Below are positions 44,899 to 57,515 of a stretch of 64,000 nucleotides of DNA, one piece after another. The stretch is from Cladorhizidae sp. MBARI D1340-BT2. Lineage: Eukaryota > Porifera > Demospongiae > Poecilosclerida > Cladorhizidae. The stretch is from contig JAQNBH010000013.1 in NCBI GenBank assembly GCA_028752905.1, positions 13,047,816 to 13,111,815 on the forward strand, read 5' to 3'. Position 1 is the stretch's first letter, and every line of letters starts with the position of its first letter. Both the position numbers and the translations under genes were made by a program. The notes under the pieces were generated by a model. The model did no database searches and was not told where the DNA came from. It saw nothing but the letters and a program-made list of their open reading frames with translations.

Positions 44899-47800
44899 CT
44901 GCACAAGATTATTATCACACAAACTGTATAACATGCACTCCATAACAGTGTAATTAAATTTCTGATCTGTCGTTGTTAACTTACAAAAAAATCTTCAGAT
45001 TAGTTAATGATGATGATAAATAATGATGATGGTGGTTAATGATGATTGCCGAGTGAAACACACCCTCAGTGGGGGGTTGTGTGTTGTGTGGAAATGTTGG
45101 TGGTGCTCTGCATGGTGTATCTTATATATGGTATATATCTATCTATGAGTCTATGCATTCACAATACATTCACCCATAAAAAATATGCACCGCTCGTCCA
45201 TAAATAATGCAGCCTTATATAACGGTCGTCATAATGAAGAGGTCGATGACACAGCAGCATATTCGAAGCTAGACTGGCTTGACTGTGCGACAAAAGTGTG
45301 AACATGCTGCAAAGTTAATGTGGATTCTCCCTCTTACCAGATAGCAGAACAAGCCATCCTGAAATAGGACAAAGAATAAACCAAGGCTCTAATAACCCAC
45401 CACAAAACCTCAAAACTACCTTCCCCAACCCCTCAACAGATACTTTCCAATAAGCCTTCATACAAAAAAAATATTGTTGCACAGGCAGGTGAGAATGGGC
45501 TGCATGACTGACTGGCAGGAAAGGATGATGGACATAGTGGTTCATCAACATGCTCTAGATATATATATATTTTTTGCATGGGCACTCTATGCCTAGTTAA
45601 CATTACAAGGAATGAATACTGAAGATTCATCTGTCAATCAAAAAAAATCACCATACAAATTGGAATGATGACAATGATATGATGGCAGTGATGCTGCTAC
45701 GCTGTACTGAAGACAGAGCTGATAATATTTATATTTCCATACATACCATATTTCCTTGAAAAATTATAAAGTGATCTTCACCCCCTCAAAAAACTAGTAC
45801 TACTTTTTCTTTCCTCGCTGGATTAAATTCTAAACTTTTGACTGCCGCAATGTACAGGGATATTTATTACTTTGTATGTGGTGATCAAAGAATCATGGTC
45901 AGCACATTAAAAAATTAACACCACTTAGATACCACTTCAGTCTATTTTGTAACAGCTTGAGTACTTAAGCTACCCACAAAACAAGTTTGAACCCTGTTGA
46001 TATTATGATCTTGGACAAACTTTGCAAAAAGTCAATTTGAATCACATCAACTATTTTTCCTATCCTTTACCTAATATTGACTGACCCCAGTCTTGTTGTA
46101 TGTCATTTTAAAAGCACATAAACATTATCTTTTTGTAACAAAATTATATCCACAGAATTTGCATTATATCATCTACTGGGAAGGGAGATTACTTCAACCA
46201 TTGGCAGTTAAAGTGTAAGACCCTCCTTTAAACTTCATTTACTTGGAATTCTATTCAGGATTAGTTGAAATTTAATATCATCAGATACTTTTGACTTCCT
46301 CCAAAAGGTATCAATATCATGCAAAGTTGAACCTTTAATATCATGTCAAAATAAATTATTAACATGAGGTGGGCTGGTACCAAGCAGAGGAGTGCAATTT
46401 CAAAAGCTAAACCATGTGAGTTAGAGTATGGCAATGCAGGAATACATGCCTGTAGGAAGCAATGCTGAAAGTGGCCAAGTGAACAGATGGCAAAGTTTAA
46501 ACCAACTAACTTATGTTTTACTTTCATCATTTTTCCAATGGAATTTTTCCATGAGCTATCACACTATGCAACTCTATCTTTTGGGTACTTCAGTTGTACA
46601 ACACAAACATATATATATATATCTGGTATTAAAATATATGAACATTAATGCACAAATGTCACAAATTACATCACACTGACATGCACTTCCATGAAACCTT
46701 CAAAAATAGCAAATCTATCCTCAAAATTAGTCATTTGCTATTGAGGTTGCTGTCAGTTATATGTATGTGATGTAAAAGCATTAAATGATTGAGACTATTC
46801 TGTTTCATGGAACTTCTTAGGCAGTATAATGCACTGAATGAGCATGCACTGATGGCATTGCAGGTTGGTATTACTGATACTATTTTTGTCAGAATGCAAA
46901 CTTGTGACAGTAGTTCCTTCTGAGCACAGTCGAGAGATTCTACAACATGGTAAATATATCTTCCAATGTTGGTTTGTATGCTTCCCTCAATTTTTTAGCA
47001 AATACTTCAATCTGAATGTTCAGTATTTGAGGAGTTAAATCTGAACCATAGAAGTTAGTGAAAAATTTGAATTCGGTCATTCTTTCTTCTTATTTTGCTG
47101 CTTTAAAGAACTGTCAATAAACTTTTTAACCATATTCATGAAACTGTTAAAGACTAGTACTTCAATGTAGATCTTCCAATAATAATTCATGTGTGAGCTG
47201 GTTACTCTGCTTCACTCTTCCATTTTTAAACAGCTTATATACTTTTCTGTGATGAAGTAAGATAGGTTCTGAAAGGTTCAGTTTTGAGGATACTCCCCGT
47301 GCTTTTCCCCAAAACAGCTCTAATTTGTTATCAGATTGAATGGACATTAGAGTTTGAATCGTAACTTCTGCAACTTCTTACCCTCTAACAGCTAAAATAT
47401 AGTGTTCAGCTAAGATTATCACTGTGACAGGGAGAACAAACACTAACAATGGTACTCTCTATATGGCATCAACTAAAATCTTGTAAAGGCTAAGATGCTC
47501 AAACAGAGCAAATCATTACAGTAATGGCTTCAATGGTGATATTTCATAAAACCTACAGTGATGGTTCAGACTTAGCACATCTAAGAAATCTTAATCACAT
47601 GTACAACTTCCTTTGAAGTATATATATACAAGTACTAGCAAATCTGCAAAATTAGACTATGACAAAGTTCTAAGTTGACAAGCATTAATTTCATGAGAAA
47701 TGAAGGTTCTCTAGAGCCTGCCTGAATTATTGATAGGGCCCCTGATTGCTAATTACCATATGAAAGTCAGTCATATATATACAAGCACACCTTTAGAGCT

Positions 47801-50070
47801 ATAATGTGGAAAAACATGTGCTCATTCTGATTTTTTGTGTCGGATATGGCATCTCTAGCTATACATGACCAACTAAAACATCAGTCAAACCAGCTCCGCT
47901 GCTAGAACTATGACCAAAACCACAATCACAGGCCTGATAAATTATTGTCTATCTAAGAGCTCGAAGACAGTTCTAGTACACTCTAGAATATGTATCCATA
48001 CCTGAAAAGGTACAGAATAGCAATAGCAGACACAGTGGTATGCACATCCATTTCATCGTGGGTATACTGCCAATTGGATAGAGTTCCACTCAGGAGCAGT
48101 GATGATATAGAAGAGGACCACTCAAAGGCAGTGATGTGCGATATAGATATCCAGGTATACTATGGAACTATATATATATCGAAGTGTATCTTTCATTTTG
48201 ATTGGATAATTATTATTTGTAGATATATTCAACATCCTACACAGTAAAATTCACCCCCTCCTTTATATCATGTACGCATGCGTGTATTTAAATTTGTTTT
48301 TAGACTCAATTTAGGGTCAGATTACCGGTACTTCGAGTTATAGGGCTTGTCCCTGGGTTGGTACTGCGTACCTCATCTTATGCGAGCTCCTCGACAAAAA
48401 AAAACCCATATCTTAACAAACCATGCCTATTAACTTCATACAATGAAATATTTCTCTAATGGTTTAATTACTGGCCATATCCTACCAATGACACGATAAA
48501 ATGCATCTATAGTTAGTACGATACTATGCATGTATGAGTTGTCTGGTTGTTGTGTAAATATAGCATCACCTTTAACAGGTATTTTCCAAGGCCTTGCCTA
48601 ATTGAAATATAATTTGTAATGATTGACAAATTTCGATATATTTTTGTTTTATGGGAATCGATACAAATTTTCTCTAGTCTTGGAGCTTGTCGATTACAGA
48701 TAATCTGCAGCCCACCCAACCTTGCCAATAACTAATGTTACATACATGCTTAGATTACTCATGTATGAAACACATGGGCAACTAGGTGCTTGTAATGCCA
48801 TAACGTTAGGCCTATTATCAATTACATTATAGTATCATCTAATTAAAATGTTCATGAAACCATGTGATTGGCCTGAATCAATGAATGTATTGCTTTCACT
48901 CTGAGTTAGGTAGATTGTTAGGTAGTCAATATTTCAAGTGGCGATGAGGACAAATTTTCCTTTGCGAATTTATTAATAGAGTATAAACTAGCACCACTTC
49001 CACCATTTTAACCCATGTATGACCCACTCCATTGGAAGTAAGGACATACGTTTAATTTGAACTTTGCACGGTGGGACAAATGTTTCCACCCACTCACCTA
49101 GTCCCACAATTTTGTGCCAGCGTTCCTTCCCCTTCCCATGGAATACACCTGCATGCTTGCGAAACTACATCCCCCCTCTCCCTCTCTCCTTTGGTAGCCA
49201 CCTCCCATCTGTTGATTCACGTAGCATTATTAAACTATAGTAAAGCCCATAACCACATGTCTGTCTGTGTGTATGTCTCTTCGCTTTGGAGGCCCAATGG
49301 TACAATACCATCAAGGAAGAGGAGTGCACTCATTTCACCTTCAATGGCTTACTATGGTCACTGCATGAAAGCATTAGTCAACAACTCTGCACTATTTTAC
49401 CATCAATGCACTCAGATGCACTCAATGCCTGTGGTGATGGATGGGCACCTTAAAAAGCTGCAATTTAGAAATGCAATACTAATTTCATCTGCACATGTTG
49501 TTCTCTATAATGACATGTGCACACGTGTAATATAAATACATGTGGACATGTTCTGCTCTTAATAACCACAGCGGGTTGCTTATCAATGGTCCCATAATTA
49601 GTAATTTCACGATATACGTATTATCCAGAAATATCATCAGTGTTAGTGTAAGTCATTCTCAGAGATTGAGGACCCTAGGAGCCACAAGGTCCTGGACCTG
49701 AGCAGTTTTTGCTGTTTAGGTTTCCTTCTAGAGTGGATACAATTTAATGAAGAAAGGGCATTGTCAAATATCACATGTGCACAATGCAAGATTAATTCAC
49801 TGCTGTGCTTAATTAACCCTGTTGGTCAAGGCTAGTAGTAGTTCAGGAAGACATCATGCTTCAGTCGATTTACCTGAACATCTCTTATCTGTGGGTATTG
49901 TCTTTCCTAATTATGCGGTAATTAATAACATTACCTTATTCCAAATCTACCTACCACACTCAGTAATGGTAGTACCAAAGCACTGTAATTATTAGTCAAC
50001 AACTTATTTATCAAGAATAGAATATCAATTCATTATAATGATGTTATGGTAATTGCTGTTCTGGATTAGC
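44899..50070. other. No recognisable gene; may hold upstream receptor exon
   Basis: About 5 kb of AT-rich DNA. I found no signal-peptide exon that I could support, no terminal repeats and no retroelement motif. A 154-codon frame at 49071-49535 has no recognisable domain. The missing first exon of the receptor must be here or further upstream. Confidence 0.5.
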
Positions 50071-50079
50071 AAGAGAGTG

Positions 50080-50300
50080 TCTTGTGTTCTCATAGATCCC
50101 AGGATTAGAAACATCACCATGTTGTCATCTAGTGTAGGAGGAGCTAGCAAAGTGGATAGATGGAGCCATTTTGTAGAGTCATGCTATATAGATGGATACT
50201 CACTCTTGCTCCTTCTCTATCTCCACCTGTACACCACCAGTGCACCCACTCTAGCAAGGGCACCACACAACAGCAGCACAAGGATGGAACACACAGTTCT
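50080..50300 (-). pseudogene. Decayed paralogue of the receptor transmembrane exon
   Basis: The minus strand reads CSILVLLLCGALARVGALVV then YRWR and a TAG, closely matching the transmembrane helix of the exon at 28918-29276. Similarity continues at DNA level into the tail region (the antisense phrases ATAGATCCCAG and ATTAGAAACATCA recur in both), but with stops and indels. It ends at about 50298, joined to an integrase fragment, so the upstream exons are gone. Confidence 0.8.
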
Positions 50301-51010
50301 TTTACACCAATGGCTTTGATGGTTCCATTGAAAAGTTCCACCTTGCTGTTGATCTGGGGGTGGTAGGGTGAAGTGCCATATGTGGTTCAACTTTAGCATC
50401 TGGAATAGTTTGGTTATCAGTGTTGAGGAAAAGTTGGATCCTTGGTCAATGAGGATTTCTTCTGGAAACCCCACTCTGGAGAATGTCTGCACCAGTGCTT
50501 CTGCCACCATCTTGGCATCTGCAATATTGTTTCAGGATACTTGGTCGCAATAATCCATCAAGGTCAAGATGAATCTGTTCCCTTGTCTGGTCCTCTGTAA
50601 TGGTCCCACTATATCCACGGAAATAGGTTTAAAAGGTTCTTTAATCACTGCCATGGGCACAAATGGTGCCTTGTTCTTGAACACTCTGGTAGTTCTCTCG
50701 CTATCCATACACATTTCGCAACACTGTGCTGCATCTCTGTTGATGCCCGGTCAGAAGAAGCATTGGAAGAGTCAATTGGTTGTTAGTCTGGGAGATGCCT
50801 GTGAACAATTTTGAGCACTTTCTCCCTCTGTAGGCTGATAGCACCAACTGGAGTAGCTAGCTCTTCTCCTGTGCTGGTCTGACTTCTGTGATAGAACAGA
50901 TTATCCTCCATAAAGTATTCCATGGCTGAATATTCAGCAAAGCCCCAAACCTTTTCTAGGATCTGGTCTGAATTTATTAACTTACGAAAGCTGGAATTTT
51001 TTCGAGCCAA
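50299..51010 (-). pseudogene. Ty3/gypsy integrase fragment, different lineage
   Basis: The minus strand carries a zinc-finger-region piece (LQREKVLKIVHRHLPD, about 50830) and then integrase blocks SVDIVGPLQRTRQGNRFILT (first Asp), ILIDQGSNFSS (second Asp) and KVELFNGTIKAIGVK (Glu), with frame breaks and stops between them. The sequence differs clearly from the integrases of elements 1-3 (VDIVGPL versus MDIFGPL), so it comes from another gypsy lineage. It stops at the receptor-exon pseudogene. Confidence 0.8.
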
Positions 51011-51930
51011 AATAGTTCAAAATCATTGTTTAGGATATTAAGAAGCCACCAGAGTAATTTTTTGCTGAGATATAAACTTTGGTCATGTGAATATGTGTGT
51101 TTGTGTGTGTGTGTGTGTGTGTTTGTGGCTACTTGACAAGGATAATTGGCATTGCATATAATTGTGTGTATATTAAGCAGTCTAAATGGGATGATTGAAC
51201 TGGTGCAGATGGGGATAGTGCTTGTCAGCCTTTGCCTTACGAGGAAGAGATGTGATGAAGCAAGTTTGTAGTGTGTGCACTACTTGAGCAATTTTAAGAG
51301 CCATTTCCTGAATAAAAAGAACACCTTTCATCTCACCATAATACCACACACATTTCCAGGAAATACGTAAGAGAGAAAATTGTCTCGCCAAAAAATAATG
51401 GTCTTGTTCATGAGATTTTTCCTACGTTATGTTTATCAGTCCCAGCTTTTTGTAGCAGGAACGGTACAGAACACATTTTTCCCAGTCAGTTCCCATGGAT
51501 TAGTGACAACAATTGTATGGAAAACTTGGTTGGCCGTGCATGATGTATCTACATAATTATCACACCATCAATTAATTTCTAGTTATTTGATTGGCTAATG
51601 ACTGGGTATATAGATATATTCCGTATCCCACTCCTTAATCCATAAGTTTATTTTCGACAGTTTAGGAGAGAAGGTGAGTAATCGACCACAGGGTTTTGTT
51701 GGGGCTTTGGCCATGTTTTGACTATCACTTAGCGAGGGGTAAAGTTGACTTGTGGTCTTTTCTTGCCATCATAAACCAGTGAGACACATTTGTCTATAAG
51801 GTCAAGATCAGAACACCAATTGTTTAGCACACAGAAGGGAGATTTGTGATCCTTGGTATATCAGAAGAGGTCATCGGTGAAACCTTAAACAGTATGGGAG
51901 GATGAATTTCCAAACTTGCACTTTTCACTC
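51011..51930. other. No recognisable gene; GT microsatellite
   Basis: Contains a (GT)n tract at about 51088-51123. Otherwise no motif was recognised. Confidence 0.5.
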
Positions 51931-51934
51931 TCTT

Positions 51935-53255
51935 CATGAATCCTCTTTAGAGGGGGAAATGGAGGGTATTCTGCAAGATGAAAATAAGGTTTCCAACCTT
52001 TCTGACCTTTCCTGGTGTATTAACTTTACCAGATGATTTGACTTTTCTGTAGCTGCAGGTGAGTACATCATCAGGGTGGATTTGCTTGAGCATGGCATAA
52101 TACTATCCGGGTGACCCTTTTGAATGTAGTTTATTCTACTAGACATAAACCGATGAATTCACTGGAGGTAGATCAGCCGAATTGGGAATTGGTAATAGGA
52201 GAGAGAATCTAAATGTCTCCAGTTTGTTACAGGATTCAATCACTACCGAACCCAAGGCATCCCTAGGTTTAGAAAGGGGGAGCTAGTGGGCAGCAATGAT
52301 CTGGCATTATCCACAATCAACGCAGTGGTGAAGATATGTTCAACAGGACCATTTATTCCCAATAGGAATTCTTTTTGGATATTTGAGTTTACAATGTTGT
52401 TCCCTAGCATATAGCATTGCAGATGTTTTGCTAAAGATCTTATGGAACAGATTAGAGATAACTGAAGAGAGTGCTATTGGATGGCATTACTTGGTTGAGT
52501 AGGTTCCCACCTTTAAGGATATGAGAAACATGAAGGGGAGGGAGACTATCTCAAAGAGAGTTGCCATGAAGCTGTGAGTGCAAGGAAGATTTCGAAGGTG
52601 GAAATACAAAATTTGAACTTGACGAGGGGAGGAAGTCTTTGAGTGTCTTTGGAGAGTACATTTGACTTTTCTCGGCATGATTGCTGACACCTCAGGGGAA
52701 GTGACGCCATTTCCACCTCTGGTGGCTTTGTGTAGGACATTTCATAATCTGAATGTGAATGCTGGAAGTACTGGAAGTATTTCTCCTGGGAAAAAGTGGG
52801 TATAGTTCAAACCGGTTCTTCACAGTAGATTTCAATGGAATTGTTCCTAAAAGATTTCTCCTGTTTTCTGGCTGGCCAAGATAGGTCAATGCCAGTCAAA
52901 TCCTCAGATTTCTCGTGTGTTTGAACTGCATTGAGGAATTTTTTTCTGTCATACGGAGGTAAATTCTCAAATGGTTCTTTAAGGTTGCTTGCTACTTGTT
53001 GAGCCTTACTATGTTTCATGGATTGCTTGGCTAGAATATGAGACACAACTTATCTGTGTTGAAGTGGATGGGCTCTGATTAGAGCTGAGAATTCCACAAC
53101 TGCTTTACACGAGGAAGTGATGTCGGTAAGTTCAGTATAGAGGCGAGTAATCATCGAGGTTAGTGCTTCATTAATGTAAGGCCAGTCTCTGCTGCGGAGG
53201 TCTGGGACAATCACCACTTGCGAGGAGGGGTAAGTTGAAGTCACTCCTCTCATGA
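51935..53255 (-). pseudogene. Unidentified coding remnant
   Basis: Successive minus-strand open stretches (53253-53050, 53046-52807, 52889-52692, 52740-52546, 52146-51934) look like one old protein broken by frameshifts. Examples are VPDLRSRDWPYINEALTSMI, KQSMKHSKAQQVASNLKEPF and RKKFLNAVQTHEKSEDLTGI. Composition is ordinary, not repetitive, and the stretches follow one another in order. I do not recognise the family. A mobile-element protein is likely from the surroundings, but no catalytic motif proves it. Confidence 0.4.
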
Positions 53256-53259
53256 TATA

Positions 53260-54050
53260 TTGTTATCTAATCTCAACAATCATCATAAAAATAATAATTG
53301 TTCTCTTTTCCTCTAGCTCTCTACAACTTCTCCTGATCACTGCCCTATGTTGCTGCTCTAGTATTTCATAGCTGTACCATTACTTGTTAAGGACTCGCGA
53401 GAAAGGTGGTTCTTGTTTTGTTATTCATTCTAGTGGGCAGCTTCTACTCAGCGCTGCCCTAGGTAATTATTCCATGGCCAGCCATCATCAAAGAGGACAG
53501 AGTCTAGTATGAACAACAAAGAGAAGTAGAGATAAGGATATGGTTGATATTATCTTTATGACACACTGGTGATGCAGTGGAAAGTAAAAATGACTCCTGT
53601 CTTGAACACTGTATTGGCCATAGGAATCAGCTATCATCAATATTATAACATCCAAAACATTCTTACTTGATCAGAGCTGCCAATTTCTCCATTGCCCATG
53701 AAGTTGTTCTATACCCGATAATAGGCAGGCACATCTTTCACTTGAAGAAAGTGAGCTAATTTTTTGTAGAGTTACTGTAAAATTTTAGTCACTTTGGGAG
53801 AATAATAATATAATTAGCTAGCTAACCAGCTCGAGAAACAGCCTTAGCAACTATCTAAATATCAGAAAATGGCTAGCCACTAAGTATAGCTAGCTATTCC
53901 CAGAAGTAAGTTCAGAATGGCAGACACATTGCGACCTGAAAGAAAACGATAGCATAAGCATTACTCTATCGGTGAGAACAAACTGCATTTCTGGATGATG
54001 GGCATTGTTAGAATTCAAACTTTTGATTAATTGTTATTGTTTTTAACCCT
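53260..54050. other. No recognisable gene
   Basis: AT-rich, with a CTAGCTAG-rich patch near 53815-53895. No motif was recognised. Confidence 0.5.
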
Positions 54051-54059
54051 CTTCATTGC

Positions 54060-54560
54060 AACCTTGGCTCACTCAATGCTCCATGTATTCAGGATGCGCT
54101 AGGAAGGAGTCAGGGGCCTGGATTCATACTCTTCCCATGCCATCACTGAGCCTCCGAATGGATTGACGATGTGATCAGGGTGTCTGCTGGTTTGTAGTTG
54201 GGTGTTCCCCTCTCATATCCCCATGGATCCCCCCTATGGTCCTGTCTCAAGAGTCAAGGTCACTTTTCAAGGCTTGTATCTGTCAATGACATTGTCGGTA
54301 CTCTCACCTCAATTATTAATTATTATTCCCTCTCAACTGGAGCCTTCAGGCATTTCTCGTTCTAATTGTAAACAGCCTGATTGGGCATCATAACCTGGAA
54401 GAATGGCTGTATTCTGGTGTGGGATGCTACTTGTGTGGACTTCTTTGCACCTTCTTATGCCAACCTACTATCTGAAAGTCCAGGTGTTAGGCCAACAGAG
54501 CTGAGTCCTTGAAGAAAGAAAATACCACCCAGCTCCATTGGGATAGAAGCTACTGGAGTA
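54060..54560 (+). pseudogene. LINE ORF2 C-terminal remnant, copy 1
   Basis: The plus strand carries a degraded version of the region that follows RT in many non-LTR elements. The phrase VWDATCVDFFAPSYA (about 54417-54460) corresponds to the conserved WD.TC.D..A.SY block. Surrounding sequence matches copy 2 at DNA level (GATGTGAT...GCTGGTTTGTAGTTGG...GTTCCCCTC). Many stops are present. Confidence 0.6.
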
Positions 54561-54939
54561 TTTATTATGATGGCATCCTTGTTTTTTAAAAGTTGGGCTA
54601 GGGCTAGGGGGTGACCGTCTAAAATGTGAGTGTGATGAAACACATTCCCATCATTTCTTGTGTAAACTTTTAATATTTGAAGAAAGTAAAGAAAAATTAC
54701 TCGCCACATGAAAACCTTTATCATTGATCTAAAACTTAAATCCAAGACAATTACACATCCCCTCAACAAATCCTCCTCTTCCTGAAGTGAGATGGCAATA
54801 TCATTCATTTTCCTCCATAATGTTTGACCTAATCCCTCCGACTGGTCCTCCTGATCACCCTAGTTCTCAAAAGGTGTTGCCTGCCTGTATCCATCTGCTT
54901 GACAGGAAAGTGTGCATCCATCAACCTCCTCTCTTTTTA

Positions 54940-55520
54940 TCTGCCTGTGTGCCTCCAAATGGATGATGTGATTAGGAAGGCTGCTGGCTTGTAGTTGGAT
55001 GTTCCCCTCACAGTTGCCTGCAGTGTAGTTCCTAGTGAATCAGTTTGGTCATGGTATCAGCTGCCTGAAGAGTCAAGACCATTTTTTAGGCACGTATATC
55101 TGTCTGTAGATCTTTTACCTCGATCAACATTTCCTCTCACCTGGCTCCTAGCATTCTCATTCTGATGCAAGTGGCCTGATGGGATTCCATTCCGTGCCAT
55201 ATTATTGCGTGGGATGCTACTTGTGTGGACTTCTTTGCACCTTCCTATGCCACCTTACCAGCTGAAGGTTCAGACGTAATGGTCAACATGGCTGAATCTT
55301 TGAAGAATGTCAAGTATGTGAACATTACTAGACCTTTTTTGTTCCAATTGGGATATAAACTACTGGAATGTTTTGAGCTGAGGCATCTTTGTTTCTTAGA
55401 GAGTTGGGAGGCCATCTCAAAATCTAACCACATTCCCATCATTTTCTCCTTCAGAGCATCTCTGGTGTGGGAACACTGCAGCTGTGCCAAGTACTATATA
55501 GTCCGGCCGCTAGTGATGAC
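54940..55520 (+). pseudogene. LINE ORF2 C-terminal remnant, copy 2
   Basis: Second copy of the same remnant about 0.8 kb downstream. It has MDDVIRKAAGL near 54960, VWDATCVDFFAPSYATLPAE near 55208-55268, then NMAESLKNVKYVNIT. The block matches the tail of LINE ORF2 proteins, where a WDATC.DT.APSY motif is followed by A...K..KY. Reading is frameshifted between blocks. Confidence 0.65.
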
Positions 55521-55552
55521 TAGTTCTCAAAAAAAAAATTAATAAAAAAATA

Positions 55553-55665
55553 TTTAAATCACCTTCTCAATAATCAACTTGAAATTGTCTTCACTTGACA
55601 TTTCGACTAGATGCTCTAGCCTTCATCAGGAATAATGACACGCTAAGACTCTATAGTAAAATTAA
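55553..55665 (-). repeat. Penelope-associated repeat with hammerhead-like core, copy C
   Basis: The best-preserved copy. Reading the minus strand, CTGATGA (55629-55623) is followed by A, then GGCTAGA, loop GCA, TCTAGTC, then GAAA (55604-55601). The two 7-base arms pair fully (one G-U). It continues into TTTCAAGTTGATTATTGAG, shared with copies A and B. Confidence 0.7.
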
Positions 55666-56320
55666 TTTCTACAAGACAAAAGGACTGTGTTAGATCAGCT
55701 TTCAAAGAAGAAATGCAACTAGAACTTAGCAATGTAGACAACTAACATTTATAGGATGCTCCTTCAACTATTCACATATACAAAGACAAAGATTTATAAG
55801 ATTAAGACCAATATTATACCGCTTATTTTAAATTATTTGGGTAAACGGTCAAATAAATATTGGTGGCTTACAAGCTGGTTTCATTTTGGTTGAAGTAAAA
55901 CTATTTTGGTCATGTGTATCTTTACCACATGTAACTTACATGTATAATATGTGCACTCTTTATATAATTTTACTATCAGAAGTCCTCTGCATTGCAGTCA
56001 CTATTTGTCAATACTTGCTTGTGGATATATATGCAGTCTTGAGGATTTATAGATCCACTCAACAATAGCAACAAGATATGCTATGTGCTGAATTGCTAGG
56101 ATACAGTGTGGGTAATCAATAATATATGGCATGTGCTGATTTGTGTAGCACATATAGCTACAATGGTTAGAAGCAGTGTTTAAAAATGTTGAAGGTCAAG
56201 AAGGTAGTTAGTCTGTAATCATTCACCGCTCAATTGAAAAAACAACAGCAAAAAAACACACAGACTATTTGCTGTCAAAAAAATAATGCACACAAAAACT
56301 ATAGCAGTTTTGATGCAATG
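55666..56320. other. No recognisable gene
   Basis: AT-rich sequence without a recognised motif. Confidence 0.5.
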
Positions 56321-56530
56321 ATGGAGAGCCTCCCCTGGCAAACATTAGAGAGAAGGCCGACTCATTCCAGGCTGATCATGACCACGTGTCCAGTTCTAAA
56401 GTGATGGCGGAGAGCTTCGTCTGGCAGGCACTAGAGAGATGCACTCACGCCAGGCTGATCAAGACCGTATGTCAAGTTCTGATTGGGGCTCTGCTGGCAG
56501 GCACTCTACAGACAAGTCGTGTTATTCTAA
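56320..56530. repeat. Degenerate about 85-bp tandem repeat
   Basis: The phrases GGAGAGC(C/T)TC...CTGGCA, CACTAGAGAGA and CCAGGCTGATCA recur two to three times with substitutions. Confidence 0.6.
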
Positions 56531-56571
56531 AACGCTGTCAATAGCTAGCCAGTCATCTTTCCTCAAAACTT

Positions 56572-56595
56572 CCCCCCCCCCCCCCCCCCCCCCCC
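56572..56595. repeat. 24-base poly-C tract
   Basis: An uninterrupted run of C, 24 bases long. Confidence 0.9.
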
Positions 56596-56771
56596 AAATG
56601 ATGGTACATGTATGTGAGAATGGATGTGCTCCACGCATACCTCCGATCAAGTAAGGAGGCAACCCTTCTGCTATACTTTCCTACTTGCCGGGCAATCATT
56701 ACAAGATGGAAGATACCAGTAGTATACAGAAGCACCCCAGAAGGTCCAAGTCCACCATACTCCCTAACTTA

Positions 56772-57512
56772 GGCGGGACTAATCCATTAGTTCCAAAAAA
56801 CCCTTTTTTTTTAAAATATAGATATTTATTCATTCTATAGTATAGTTCATGTAGTATTTCTATTTCAAGTTTCAGAGCATTTGAAGGCTTCACTGCAAAG
56901 TTATACACACTTTTGTCCATGCTATTGACTACATAAATTCGAAGTTACGAACCTGAAAGGAAGATAGAGAACATAATAATGTACTTTTTTCAAGAGCCGT
57001 TATCTCAAAATGAGTTATTTCAAGTTTGTGTGCACATAACTGGGCCATGCTTTGTCCTATATCAACTTTTAATATATCATTTGAAAGCTCTTTTCATACT
57101 CTTTCATTTGAATAGAAAGAATCTACTAAAAAAATAATCTATAGGGGAGATATTAGCCCTGGAATGTTGCTAATCATGAGCAAATTACTGACCTTTCTTA
57201 AAAATCCATTTTACAAGTTATGATGTTTTCATCTATTCTAAATGCATGTCTGTGGGTTCTCTAAGTGCTGTCAAAATTGTAAGGGGTTATGTCACACAGG
57301 TGTTGAGTAAAGTGCAATAATGCGAAATCACGTTGGTGTCCACAACTGCCCACAACTCTGACCAGGATGGCGCTAGGTCAAAACTAAATATACCATTGGA
57401 AAGCTCTCTGAATGAGCAGCATTTTGGTACTAATTGCAACATCATAGTATATAGAACAAAAAAAGTTATGAACGAATTAAAAAAAATGTCCCAGAAATGG
57501 ATTAGTCCCGCC
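56772..57512. mobile_element. MITE, PIF/Harbinger-like
   Basis: A 741-bp element with perfect 17-bp terminal inverted repeats GGCGGGACTAATCCATT, flanked by the 3-bp direct repeat TTA (56769-56771 and 57513-57515). TTA duplications and G/C-rich ends are typical of PIF/Harbinger elements. There is no transposase frame, so it is non-autonomous. Confidence 0.8.
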
Positions 57513-57515
57513 TTA

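Noticed and set aside
49071..49535. 154-codon plus-strand frame
   Set aside because: No domain, no repeat of it elsewhere and no clear splice or promoter context. Compatible with chance.
54455..54808. 117-codon minus-strand frame
   Set aside because: It overlaps the antisense of a LINE remnant recognisable on the plus strand.
55601..55629. A proven active hammerhead ribozyme
   Set aside because: Core boxes and stem II are present, but I could not pair stem I or place a convincing cleavage site, so only a hammerhead-like motif is reported.
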